NCBI GenBank assembly: GCA_025024175.1
Contig: QCXZ01000041.1
Coordinates: 37,009,786 to 37,073,785 of the forward strand
Direction of reading: 5' to 3'
Length of the DNA: 64,000 bases
Source: Rhyzopertha dominica
Lineage: Eukaryota > Arthropoda > Insecta > Coleoptera > Bostrichidae
The position numbers were made by a program, and so were the translations under genes. The notes beneath the pieces are model-generated. The model saw nothing but the letters and a program-made list of their open reading frames with translations. It was not told where the DNA came from and did no database searches. Shown in pieces: positions 1-11,623 of the stretch (position 1 is the stretch's first letter; each line of letters opens with the position of its first letter).

Positions 1-2034
1 ACGAGGGTATTGTTCCTCCAGGGTCCGACGTTGCCGTTTATGTAAAATTCGACACTTCCAAGTGATATCAGAATGTGTGACTAGATTCTCATTTTAGGAG
101 GAGTACAGCAAAATATTCCAGTAGTTAAATATTTGGATGCAATCAAACGAAAAATGTTTATTTAACTGCACTTATATAGGTATGATGTGGTAGGTATACG
201 AGTATGTGAAGCATGTGAAGGAGAATAGTAAAAAAAGAACAGAGAAAGAATTTTTTTGAAATCTTTGAATTTGCAGTAGATATTCAACGATTTTCGTACC
301 ACACGTTCTTGTGCATGATAAATGGGATTTTCATTTAGCTCATGTCAGTAGCGAAACGGATTTCCTAAGAGTCATGAGGTAAATGACTGCTTGGATGCTT
401 TCAGGCCACTGACTTTAAGAATAAAATAGTAAATGATTGAAAGATTTAATGAAAAGTACAAACTACAAAGCAAAGTAAACACATCAAAACTTTTGCATAT
501 ACGTAATTTTCATAAATATAATAAGTATAACTATAACTAAATATAACTATAAATATAATTATTCTTTCAAAACTCAGTGATAATATTACCTTTCTTCATT
601 GAACTAATAAGTGCTAAACCATTTATATGGCATTTTTATTTAATATAAGTAATTATTATCAACCAATCAAGCCACTTTGTTGTTCATGTTTATATTACGT
701 ACAAATTTATTTAAACTGCGTTCCCAAGAACGTTCGATGATGTGGGAAGAAGTAGATTGAACATTGGCTTACTGCGCATACTCCATTTCACCAACATGTG
801 TCCGACATTATGCAATTTCTGTGCTGTAAATAAAAACAACTAAGTGGTTGTGCGTTTGCATTTGGTACTGTTCCACGTTCCAGTAAACCTTTTCTTGCAG
901 CTATACAGTATATACAGTTGCACAAAGGCAGGTTAACGTTAATTCAATGTTAAATCAACAGTTGCTGTAAGAAACACATAGTCCAGGTATCGAAAACTTC
1001 ATAGAAGAAATGATTGCATACTAGCAAAATACTGCCTAAATGCTTTCTAGTATGGTAAATAATAATTACACACAAAATCGAAACGTCTAGAAGAACGGCA
1101 ACATATTTAAACAATGGTTTAAAGAAACCATACAGGTCGCGGTCCGTAAAGCGGTTTTTCCTTTTGTCAACATATTGTAAGGTTATGTCAAACATCAGCT
1201 TATTGCAGTTATTGCCATTTGACTTCACTGGACGACAATTATTCGAGATTAAAAAGATATCATCTTCGTATGACTAATGAGATATTCTCACTAGTATCAT
1301 GGCTTAACATCATTTAGATTTGCGCGCCTCCTTTGTAGTAGACCAATCACATTGCATTAATTTTACATTACGTTACTCCAGTCGAGTTCACTTATATTGG
1401 CAGATTTTTCAGACGGATCCATCGGAACGAATTCGCAAGTGCATGCCGAATGGTTAGAAAAAAAAAGATATTACATCTAGACAGATTTCAATCGCACTTG
1501 AAGTATGAATTAACTTGCGGCTCGAGATGCGAGTTATTTAAATATAATCTCCATCTATAGATATTATTTAAATATAGGTACTAAACGGTAATAGTATCCA
1601 GGAATAAATTAAGTGTTTGTTATTGAGCGGTATTGTTCCCCTTTGTTAGGCCTATTAGGAGCGAGCCAACGTCGTTTATCTTGTGTACCTAATTATTAAG
1701 CAATTACACCAAGGATATTGTTGAAATATGCTCTAGCTGGCGGATTGCTAGCTACATTCTAAAATATATAGCACCATTTTCAAATTTGGCAGAGGTATTG
1801 TTTGGAACACTATCTTTTTCAGGAGTCATAATTCCCTCTTAAAATTATGAAGAATGCTTCTCGTATGTTGTTGTAGCTAGCAACAATAAAACTGTTTTAA
1901 AATCTTGAGTGCCACCTAACTGAATACGGTTAACAATGTGATATTTATCGGAAATTCATGCAACAGGAAATTTTCCTAAATCTAGCAACACCGAACCTGT
2001 TACTCTTGCGTCACCTACTTGATCTGTGCTCTTG
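1..2034. other. AT-rich non-coding stretch, nothing recognised
   Basis: I see no coding region, RNA gene or clear repeat here. The one open frame (complement of 950-1228, 92 codons) has a composition expected by chance in AT-rich DNA and no motif I recognise. Confidence 0.4.
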
Positions 2035-2036
2035 TT

Positions 2037-2808
2037 CCACTAGGGCCAATGGGGTATAAGACACTTTTCTGGAAAAATATGTTTTGTGAAGCTAAAGGTA
2101 TGCTAATGCTAATTCCAAAATATTTCTTTCGTCTGTGGAGTTTTAATGCCCTAAAAAAATTATTGTAAATTGGCGGGAGACAACGCCCCTTTTTAAACGC
2201 GGCCAGTACATACGTCATCATGACGTATGTACTGGTCGAACGTTTGACAACAGAGAAAGGCAATCAGCTGACGGATATGCCCGTAACCAATTACAAATGA
2301 CAGCATGACAGTGAAAGGCGAAAGTGCACGTGTTTGTGTTTGGTTATGTATAGTACTCGCAGATTTTGCTATTTGTTATTTGATGTTGTGATCAATACGC
2401 GATAAGCTGCTCGAATCTGTCTTTATGTTTCCTGATGATATTTTGCCTACAAACTGAGAAATGGTATTAATACACCCAGTTTTCGACAACTCCAAAGTAC
2501 CCATTAGTTTAGGTTATGTTTACATAAACATATGATCATGTAAATAAACTTGGCAAGGACATACAATGATGCCAAGTGTGCAACGGACTGAATACGATTG
2601 GCTGGAAAGAAGCGCGAATTCGGCAAGTCATTGAAACCAGGACGAACGGACCCTTCAGATTTGTAACTGTTATAAACTATTCGTATGTATTTTTTTTAAA
2701 TAACTGATGGTTGCATTAGGATAGTAGAGCAAAATAGAAACATTGTAAGTGATTGTCTTGTTCAGTTTCAATAGTTGTCTTATACCCCATTCCTAGGCCG
2801 CAAACTAA
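2037..2808. repeat. Possible inverted-repeat element with central palindrome
   Basis: The stretch at 2037-2067 recurs inverted at 2777-2808; both share the core GGGGTATAAGACA, next to AGGGCC on one side and AGGCC on the other. Between them, near 2203-2235, lies a near-perfect palindrome: 16-bp arms (CCAGTACATACGTCAT and its complement) around a single base. An imperfect extension brings it to about 60 bp. The layout suggests a small non-autonomous DNA element. The terminal repeats are only about 30 bp and I cannot define a target duplication, so the boundaries are tentative. The 82-codon open frame on the complement of 2015-2263 is probably a shadow. Confidence 0.35.
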
Positions 2809-3484
2809 AATTACTTTGTAGTAGGCTTGCTAGAAACTTCCTAATTAGTAAAAGGAAAGGAAGGACTTAGGCCCAGTTGATGGGGTAACTATTTCGTACT
2901 GCAAGGAGGAATTTAAAGCAAATATTGAATAAGATCCGGGGTAATGTAAATTTTGTCTGTGTTCCATTGCCGTTATCTTACTCGGTTTACCCCGACGTAA
3001 AATTAGCAGAGATACAACAGGCGTAATAAACTGTGTTTTAAATATTCAGGTGATATAATTATACGTTTCTTTTAAAATACTATATGTGGTTCTATTTGCA
3101 AAAATACTAGCACACAGTATAATTTTCGCAAATAATCTGCGTTTCGGAAATATGTAATTTTTTTGTTGCTGGTAATTTTTATTCTGCGTAAAAAACATAT
3201 AATGCCGTTTTTCAGTATACGGGGTCACTTAAAACTTAGTTTTTTCATATAGCATACCCTGTATTCTCTACTTAACCTAATTCAAATCGCCATTCCAAAA
3301 ATATAGTAAACTTTGCGTTTTAAAGTTTACATTGAAATACAAAGCTTTTTATCTTTTTGCCTGCTAGTTTAAAGCGCACACTTTGTGAGAGTGTTCTGGA
3401 CTATTGGTAAGTGGCAGTCGCCTTATAATTTGGGTTGTCAAATTTTGCTTTAAAAATAAGTTGAATGTTCAGTTATAATCACAT

Positions 3485-4035
3485 AATTGGATATTATCAT
3501 TTTTTTGAAAATAACGTATAATGTATCTTGAAGTGTATTTATATTATACGCCATGTTGAAAAATATTTGTAGGCAGAGAATCTTAGGTTTGAATTTCGAA
3601 ATTTAGAAGTCGCCGCCAAAACGCTTCTATCCAAGGTTATTCAACTGGTGACGTCAAGTGTCTCGTAAACATTACCGAGGAGCGTGCTGTTTAATGTTGT
3701 AGTATCATTCTTATATTGGTAAAGTTTTTATGTGCTGTTTATTGTAAGAGTGCGCACCAAAAAAGTGATTTGTGTAGTTTTGCAAGCATCTATTATGTAT
3801 GGCAAACAAAGCACGTGCTGTTTTGTACCTGGCTGTAAGAGTAAAAAGTGGTTTACGGCCGCTAGGCGTGATATGCCGATATCGCAGTTTGTTGTTATGT
3901 TGTGAAGATCATCTTAAATGTAAGTTTTATTATTCTTTTTGACATTATAGGTGTTTATCATTCAGTTTCCATTTTGTTATAGCTTGAAGAGGATATGGAC
4001 AATTATATGAGTTTGAAATTGATAGAGGGAAATGT
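3485..4035 (+). pseudogene. THAP zinc-finger gene fragment, copy 1 (deleted)
   Basis: A frame opening at the ATG at 3797 starts with a C-x4-C zinc-ligand pair (CCFVPGC), as in the THAP (C2CH) DNA-binding domain. It then jumps directly to a KKWF..ARRDMP block, the region of the invariant THAP tryptophan. About 60 bp present in the sister copy at 32.3 kb are missing at this junction. The distal ligands appear as a CCEDHL block just before a GTAAGT donor-like site; an acceptor-like TTATAG precedes an LEEDM block near 3985, so a short intron seems retained. A stop falls before the donor in the main frame, so this copy cannot encode a whole domain. Homology to the 32-kb copy extends about 300 bp upstream, so the duplicated unit includes 5' flanking DNA. 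Parent (host THAP gene or THAP-bearing transposon) unknown. Confidence 0.6.
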
Positions 4036-5317
4036 AGCATTTTGTAACAATGTTTTGCCCCGTTGTGTTAAAACTTATTGCATTCCAAATTCATCTTTGG
4101 TTGCAAGTCAAACTTGCGTGATGCTCGCTGTCTAACTATAAATAAGGTTTTAACTAGATCAATTGTGACTCGTAACTTTTATAATTTCATGTTTATTGAT
4201 ACTTTCTTTGGCAAGGTGAGACACTGTAGTGTGTAGTTGATCTGGTGGAAAGGTTCGTAAATTAATTGCTTTAGTATCCAGTCCTGTCACCTCTGCTTCT
4301 TTGCTATATTAATATTAACCCGCCCCACACTCCTTTATTACACATTTACCAAAAAAATAGCTGAACAAAAATGGTACATTTTAGTTCAAACAACCATAAT
4401 GGGTCGGGTTCTACTCTCTTTGTTAAAGTTGATATTAGTTAACATCAACCCAGTAACCGTGATAACACCTTAAATTGGGCTATGTGATTGGTTTAGATTT
4501 TTAAAATAGAGTTGTTTTTATTGATGACACAAACACTGTAATTTGGAGGTGCCACACCGCCCTCTAATGGTCACAAGCTATAAAATATTTTCCAGGAATT
4601 TATCTTGGCCACTTTAGTTAAAAAATTTTTTACTTAAAAGCTCTAGGGCTATATACGTATACTTATTTGCTCACCTTGTACATGCCTATTATGTACTGAA
4701 ATACATCCTAGGGAACTAGAGCCTTGTGAAGGTGGCGTCCAAAGGTTTTTGTCTTTTTCACAACTGTTAGAGGTAAGTTTAGTATCACAGTTTGCATCCA
4801 CGGTCAGAATATTTAAGTCATGAGATTTTAAAATATTGCTTCCTCTTCAGAAAAAGAATGGAGTGCATCAATCTTCATATAAGGACACAAATCTGCATAC
4901 TGCTTGAAAAACAAGCATGGCGATTTATAAATCGCTGCCGTTTCACCCACTGCTGGGGTAAGCATCTTCAGAACTGAGTTCACTGTGGACGTAGCTGATT
5001 TCGTGCGAACATACTCTGTAAAGCTTCCAATCACTATATTATAAAGTGCTCGTTTCTTTAATTAAGGCGCACAATTGGCAATTGCACAACTGGTTGCAAT
5101 TTTTTGTAATTTAATCTCAACCGATTGTAGCAATAAGTGCAAAAAGGCACTTTTAGTATTTTATATTTAATTTTTTGACGTGGGTCATTCAATTAAACCT
5201 TTCTCTAACCATATATAATATATAATACATAAATAAACTTGCTCCTTCGATTGCTGTTGTGTGTCACGTACGCACGTACGGGTGCTTGACTTTCGTAACG
5301 TCGATTTCTGACAAGAG
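4036..5317. other. Unassigned stretch with a weak minus-strand open frame
   Basis: Mostly AT-rich. The complement of 4828-5034 holds a 68-codon open frame with less biased composition than its surroundings, rich in Ser, Thr and Ala, and another frame stays readable further downstream on the same strand. I recognise no domain, and the link to the neighbouring THAP relic is only positional. Confidence 0.2.
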
Positions 5318-5400
5318 TATGAAGCGCCGTTTGGGACAAAAATGACATTACATAAGGAAACAAATTTTTGTGCACCTATTCAATATATTTGATATTATTT

Positions 5401-5710
5401 AAAACTTTTTTCTATAAAAATATTTTTAAACGTAAGGCTTTTTATAATAAAACTTTTAAACGTAAAACTTTTTAAAATAAAACTTTTAAACATAAAACTT
5501 TTCATAATAAAACTTTTAAACGTAAAACTTTTAAAAATAAAACTTTTAAACGTAAAACTTTTAAAAATAAAACTTTTAAACGTAAAACTTTTAAAAATAA
5601 AACTTTTAAACGTAAAACTTTAAAAACTAAAGCTTTGGAAATAAAAAAACTTTTAAAAGTAAAGCTTAAAAAAACTTTTAAACGCAAAACTTTTAAACAC
5701 AAAACTTTTT
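5401..5710. repeat. 30-bp tandem repeat array, left arm
   Basis: The array has a 30-bp period made of two 15-bp half-units, AAAACTTTTAAACGT and AAAACTTTTAAAAAT. Four to five central units are almost identical; the edge units diverge. It is longer than the inverted array at 6505-6720 by about three units. Confidence 0.85.
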
Positions 5711-6504
5711 AAAAACCACGTTCCTTTTTAGTTCTTCTAATGATACAAAGATGGCGTTTGAAACTCATATCTCTACCGCGGCTAAAACAAAAACTGCATA
5801 GCTAGAAACAGTTAACAGATGTGTAGTAGAACTACAGCTATTTTATAGTCACTGTAATCGAATCGTCAGACTATTAACTTTTTGTCAGTGTTTTCAAGAG
5901 ACAGCGATCTATCCGACAAAATATTATCTTATATAACTACATAGAGCTGCACCTGCGCCTACGAACGTATGAACTACGATTTTATGAATTTTATCTATTA
6001 TACCCACTGATCTCTGAATAACTGGATGTCGCATAAGTCATTCAAAACTGTGATAAGTAGCCACCATGCCGCTGGTACTCCTACTATCAATTTAACGGCG
6101 CGTTCAAATTTTAGGTTAGATCCTTAACTATATAATATGGTTATTAGTAAACGTAACATCCAGTTTGTACACTGTACATGTTTCTTACTCAAACACTACA
6201 ACGATCATCTTTTGGAAATCTGCAGACAGATGATGAGTTCACGATTTTAACCGTCAATCATTAACGTTATATTTACCGCAAAAGCGAACCTTTGTCAAAA
6301 TTTTAGTACAAGGACCAGCCGCTACGAGCTAAAGTGGCTTAAATCTCTCACAAATAATTTACATGTATTTTGATATGTAAGCGACATCCAGTTATTTAGA
6401 GATCAGTGGTTTCTACCTATGCAGTTTTTGTTTTAGCCGCGGTACATATATGAGTTTCGAACGCCATCTTTGTATCATTAGAAGAACTAAAAAGGAACGT
6501 GGTT

Positions 6505-6720
6505 TTTAAATGTTTTTTTTAAGCTTTGCTTTTAAAAGTTTTTTTTTTATTTCCAAAGCTTTAGTTTTTAAAGCTTTACGTTTAAAAGTTTTATGTTTAA
6601 AAGTTATATTTTTAAAAGTTTTACGTTTAAAAGTTTTGTTATGAAAGGTTTTACGTTTAAAAGTTTTATTATAAAAAGCGTTACGTTTAAAAATATTTTT
6701 ATAGAAAAAAGTTTTAAATA
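6505..6720. repeat. 30-bp tandem repeat array, right arm (inverted)
   Basis: This is the inverted counterpart of the left-arm array, built on ACGTTTAAAAGTTTT half-units. It is shorter and more diverged than the left array, as expected for arrays that change copy number independently. Confidence 0.8.
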
Positions 6721-6949
6721 ATATCAAATATATTGAATAGGTGCACAAAAATGTGTTTCCTTATGTAATATCATTTTTGACCCAAATGGAACTTCATAGA
6801 AGAGCCTCAGAACCTCAAATTGAATAGGCAAGTTGCCTAATATGCTTCGTACAAAGCAAATATGTATAAAGATGGAATGTTGAAGTAGACAATAAAAATG
6901 TAACCCTCATAGGTACGTGGGCATTTCGATAGAGTAACAAGCTTTAAAA

Positions 6950-7225
6950 CATTGAGAGTTCCAGCCGGGTTTGAAGAGTAAGAGCTCGCTTACGAGGCAG
7001 ACACTGTATCACTAAGCTAATAGAAGTCCTTAGTTTCACAGCTTGCTTGCCACAGTACTCCCTTTCTAGAGCTGACGGTCTCCATGGAGAGGCAACGAGG
7101 TATGTGTGTTGCGAGCTGTTGTTGCACAGCTCCCCACTTAATCTGATGGATAGGCAACAAGCAGGCAGGTAAGTGTTAGTGGTAACCTGAAACCGACCCT
7201 CTACCACTGAACTAAAAAATACTCC
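6950..7225 (-). repeat. tRNA-derived SINE-like unit
   Basis: On the minus strand an A-box match (TAGTTCAGTGG) lies at 7214-7204. Further along, at 7020-6965, a more complete tRNA-like segment has an A-box-like TAGCTTAGTGA, a CTCGTAA anticodon loop as in tRNA-Thr(CGT), and a B-box-like TTCAAACCC. Two tRNA-like heads in one unit suggest a dimeric SINE or two adjacent insertions. A palindrome with 12-bp arms lies just outside at 7232-7258. The acceptor stem does not pair well, so this is not a functional tRNA gene. The 96-codon open frame on the same strand is a by-product. Confidence 0.5.
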
Positions 7226-7390
7226 GTTATTCACGGAATTATATAATATAATTCCGTGCGTTAGTTTGACAGCGTCCGTTTAAAGGTTGCCACAAAAATA
7301 TAGGAGTTTTGAAAAGACCCCCTGCAAGGGCTCTGATGGGAGGAAGCGTTGCTGCCAACCTGGTATTGCCTTTATTATTAGGCTTTAATA

Positions 7391-7764
7391 CAAGGTTTAT
7401 ATAAATGATTCATGCAACGCGGGCGGCGTTGAATTCTGAATTCTTTGTGCCGCCTTTTTGTAACTGCTGCCAAGCTACAATATGCACGGCGATAGTACGA
7501 AAAGTTGCAGACCAATGTCAACCCACAGCTCCGAAATGTGACCTTTCTGCAACTTAAAGTTAATTATCCCACAAAACACTACAGAATATGTTAAAAATAC
7601 ACACTCCCAGACGTTTTCTTTTATTAAAATATATCAAATAATTCAATAATTGACAGATGACAAGTAAGCAATAGTTGTGTTTATCTTCCTGAGAGGCGGT
7701 AAATTGATTTAATCGATAATATCCATAAGCGCCCTGGATGCATGAATCATTTATAGAAACCCTG
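7391..7764. mobile_element. MITE with ~27-bp terminal inverted repeats
   Basis: Left end CAAGGTTTATATAAATGATT and the inverted right end CAGGGTTTCTATAAATGATT match at all but a few positions and continue with CATGCA. The same terminal sequence occurs at 52663-52690, so this is a dispersed family. No coding region lies between the ends. Superfamily not assigned. Confidence 0.6.
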
Positions 7765-8169
7765 CAGCTGTTTCAGTAAATACATTTCTGATGAAAATAC
7801 TTTACGACTCTGAAAGTCTTTTATTCCTTTATTTTCTGTTCGACTGGGCGAAAGTGGCCACAGTCAGGGTCACTTCTACCAGTTTGTAGAAGGCGCGATT
7901 TTCAAAACGCGTTGATTTTGATACGTAAAGTAATTGAAACATTTACACACGCGCATCATTTCTAATATTTTGTTTAGATAACATGATTCGAAACCATTAC
8001 AGTGTACTGACAAAATGAGGATTAGTTGTGCTTTCGTTTCTAGCTTTGCCGCTATCCGAATATAAAATGATAACTTTTGCACTTTATAACTTTTTTATAG
8101 GTTATACGTCACGAACTTCGTTACGCTGTTATACGGTATAAAATCGACCTTAACTAAGTTTACTGTTCT

Positions 8170-8790
8170 TGCCCGGCCCTATCAGGAAATTAGGTGAAAA
8201 CGAACATGGAACCTTCCATTTTATGCGGAAGGCTTCCCTAATGAAGCAATTCCTTGGATCGGGACGCAAAACAATGCGTTAAACCCAAGCTGAAGGGCTA
8301 ATTCCAAATGCCGTCGAACAAATTAGCGAATTTATAGCGTCCCCGTTAAGAACCAGCGCTGACGGGGCTGCGGGGGGCCGCAGGTCGAATTTGTTAGTAT
8401 TAACGATTATTGCGATGTAGCACACAACGCCCTTGTCTGAAACGGCAATTGTTGAGCAATTAAGCACTTTACGACTTGCAAAGTGCCGCGACATCTATTG
8501 CTAATATAATTACACCACTTCACAATAACGGCAAGCGGCAATCCGTTAGGAACTGCCTGCTTTCATGTTTATTATGCCCCATTCTGCTTCAGATATTAAT
8601 TGGATATTTAACTGAAGGCTGCGCTGCGACAAGAACCGTGGCGGTACGATCGCGAATATGTCTGTAAACAGAGCGGAAGTTTGAGAACTACTTTTGACAA
8701 TGAAGGAACACAGCGCCTGCAGACAGTTTCCTCTTGCTATATTTATCGAGTTTAGTGATTGTTAACAAATCACGTTTGTGCCAGTCGCTT
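8170..8790. other. GC-richer non-coding island
   Basis: Base composition rises above the AT-rich background. The sequence is complex and not visibly repetitive, and no frame shows coding character. Such islands in insect gene deserts are often conserved non-coding elements or enhancers; here that is inference from composition only. Confidence 0.3.
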
Positions 8791-9031
8791 TTGTTATATT
8801 CTGCGCGCTTTGATATTTAAGTAATTAGTAGCCCAAAATACTTTATTATCCGACGATATGGTTTACATACACCGATACATCAAATAACTTATTGTTAAAG
8901 ATGCACAGAGAATCATATTAATAGAATAGCATGATTTTCTATGAGCCATGTCGCCTTGTCACACTTGTTCGACCATAATGTGTAGATATCCAGACAGAAT
9001 CTAGATTTATTTTTAAAGACGTAAACGAATA

Positions 9032-9306
9032 CTTTCAGTCAGTGGAGTAACCAGAAAAGTATCTTGGGGGGGTGAGCAAAGCTCCAAACACAAGAAAAAT
9101 ATTAAGTACAAACAAGTAAAAAACAGAAGAGATGTGATTTAAATTTTAATGTTTAATTGTTTATTATACAACAAACCAATAGTTTGCAAAAAAATTGTAC
9201 TGTTAAATGTAAAAAGCTGCTCTTCCATGATCAAATTAATTTAGTTCCTGGAGGGGGGGGGGCAATTGCAGTTCTGCTCCCCCTTGGCTACGCCACTGCT
9301 TTCAGT
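9032..9306. mobile_element. hAT-type MITE with perfect 8-bp target duplication
   Basis: The element proper is 9040-9298 (259 bp). Its ends are CAGTGGAGTAACCA and, inverted, CAGTGGCGTAGCCA, each followed inward by a G-run (C-run on the top strand). CTTTCAGT flanks it on both sides (9032-9039 and 9299-9306). The 8-bp duplication and CAGTGG ends are diagnostic of the hAT superfamily. It is too short to encode a transposase. The exact duplication and good TIRs suggest fairly recent insertion. Confidence 0.9.
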
Positions 9307-11044
9307 AGTGTATTCCTTTTTTCAAAATAATACAATTTAATAAAAAAATTTAGAAAAATTTGACATTATCCAATTTTTCAATTTAGAAAAATTTTTAAGA
9401 AATCAAAAACCTGTCATGCAAAAGTGAATGGTAACTCAATTTCTGTGGTTCAACAACAATGATATTACTGGTTTCACTGTGCTCGCTCCCTATACCACTT
9501 CAGTCGGTTACGTCGATAAACCGAAAGTTTAGACGACGACCTTGGAATTCTGTTTTTCTGTTTGGTCTTCCTGGAACCACGCCGTTCAACAACCCACTCC
9601 TATGTTTAGACTTCTGCCTGTTCTGGTAGAAATATCGCCATAAAGAATAAACCGTAAACCGTAAAAGTAAAATATTTGCCAACTTTGTTAAATAGGAGAA
9701 CGAAAAAAATGTGGATGGGCTGTGTCTTCGATACGCATGTACTATTAACGTGGACGTGACTACGTCTGATGCATTATGTATAAGCTTATTAACTCCTTTA
9801 TGTGCGTTAAATTTAATTGTAGTACGCGAACATGATGCAGATTACCAAAAGTAGTATATGTGTCTGCCTGGCGCCCTTAAAAAGAGACCGCGCGCTTTCT
9901 CTAGCAACCAGCTATAGTTTAGTATTCTAATTTAATTTGCCCATATAGAAAACACATCACTTCGCAATATTTAATGGGATTAGCCAAGTGTTCCACCGCG
10001 ATAAAATGCGATCCAGGTTGTGCTGTAAGAGGCACATCATTGTGAGCCAAAACTGCTGCCAAACATAAAAAAGTCAATTCTGGGAACAGTGTAAATATCG
10101 GATAAAACATCTAGCGCAATCAGTTAATAAATCTGTGCACAGTGCAGTTACAATAAGGAAACACCGCTTCTGTGATTCAGACATAATGTAAGCCAATTTA
10201 AAGTGACTCTTTATAATTTCAAAATGTCGCATTGCGAGATTATATCTTTCAATTGCAGCTCTTTCGTGGAGAGCAAAAACCGCTTATGTACAATAGGAAG
10301 CATGAGTTATTGGGCGTGCCGTACCACCAATATATTCTTTCGGGTGATATCAATAAGTTCACTGCGACAAATCGATACAGTGACATGTGAGAGATATTGA
10401 GGCATTTATGTCGCCAGCCGGTATCACAACATGGCATGTATCGATTGCATGAGCAGGGTTGCTAGGCGGTCTCCTTTCTTGCAATACAGTAGAAGCGATC
10501 CTTATTTACAAATTAAAAGCTAGTTGAAGATCTCCTTGGAATTACAAGTTTTGTAAAATGGTCGTATACAATATTATAAAATAAGTATTATTATAAAAAA
10601 TACGAAAAAAGATACAGAACATAATATGACTTTTTATATAGGTACAAGCTTAAAAAACGTGATTGGCTCAACTTCGTGAATCTCTTGCAAAAGCAGCCTG
10701 CCGGTCCAAAGTGTTTTTCTTTTTATTTTACGAACACCTACAACATTTATACAATCCTTAAACACGCAATTTGCTAAATTACCGCACACGGTCTAACTGA
10801 TGCCATAATTGCTCACTACTCTTTACTAGTTTATCATCTTCTAATTATTATTATCGCGTCGTTTAATGCCTTGCAGTTTACCACACGAGGTTAACCAATT
10901 GGCTAACCCTTCGCCTCGTCTTTTATACACCCATATCAGACCTTCTAGAATCTTTTTATATCGACTGCTCGGGAAACTGGTCCATTACTATGGGTGCGGA
11001 AACGTTTTAAAGATCAATAATTACTACCACGAAAGTACCTTGCA
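9307..11044. other. Unassigned non-coding stretch
   Basis: No domain or clear repeat recognised. The short open frames at 9500-9682, 9919-10110 and 10203-10437 show no recognisable motif and partly oppose each other. Confidence 0.3.
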
Positions 11045-11180
11045 GTGAGGGTTGGGTTCATTTATGGCAGTCTTGATCTGGGATTTTGTATAAGCAACTT
11101 AGACCCAACCACCCGACCAGGTTCATTCTACTCATCTGAAGGCCGTTATTTGCAACTGCCATAAACCGGCTCAATCCTCA
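11045..11180. repeat. Small hairpin element (~136 bp)
   Basis: GTGAGGGTTGGGTTC..TTTATGGCAGT at 11046-11072 recurs inverted at 11154-11180 (ACTGCCATAAA..CTCAATCCTCAC) with a few mismatches, leaving about 80 bp between. It has the size and form of a tiny MITE or stable hairpin. Confidence 0.5.
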
Positions 11181-11623
11181 CAGAAGGATCTTTTTCTGAT
11201 AATACTTCAATTTATTAGGTAACTGCTCATTTTGAAAAGAGACTATAGTAGTACACGGACAATCAATTATGCTACATTGCAGAAAACCATTTATGGCAAA
11301 TTTTAAGAAAAAAAAACACGTGTTTACGGGTCTATATGCCAACGCCGATAGCATACAAAGTGGTATATGTAAATAAGCTTTAGCAGGTTTCATGTAGTGA
11401 CGTCTAAAGCAGCTTACTGTCTACTTACGGATACCTATTATGCGAAAAAATAGTCAACATGACAAAAGTAGTATTTTGTCAGAATACCTAATGGAGGCAC
11501 ATGGTAAAGTTATACACAGCAATACAACTACAAAAAGACCTAGAAAACTTGTCGGAAGTATTAGGAAAGAAAAAGGTGCATAAATAGGGAAACAAAATCA
11601 CAATGTATAGATAGTGAGAATAA

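Larger units (their letters stand above)
5318..6798. mobile_element. Foldback-like element: 1.5-kb palindrome with tandem-repeat arms
   Basis: The left arm (5318-5808) and right arm (6410-6798) are inverted copies: both carry a TATGAAG..TTTGGG end, a GTGCACCTATTCAATATA block, a tandem-repeat array and an ACGTTCCTTTTTAGTTCTTC block. A further inner inverted pair lies at 6004-6032 and 6381-6409, leaving a loop of about 350 bp. The left arm carries a roughly 195-bp insertion (5809-6003). Long inverted repeats with internal short tandem repeats are the hallmark of foldback transposons. AAGAG occurs directly outside the left end and one base outside the right end, a possible target duplication. 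No transposase frame is visible; the open frames across the arrays are by-products of the repeat. Confidence 0.7.

Noticed and set aside
5401..5710. CRISPR-like regular repeat array
   Set aside because: Units are contiguous, with no unique spacers, and the context is an animal genome; this is an ordinary tandem repeat.
5502..6748. Lys/Phe/Thr-rich open frames over the arrays (complement of 5502-5702 and 6506-6748)
   Set aside because: The 30-bp unit is a multiple of three and lacks stops, so the repetitive proteins are by-products of the tandem repeat.
6944..7234. 96-codon minus-strand open frame
   Set aside because: It coincides with the tRNA-derived SINE-like unit and shows no protein domain.
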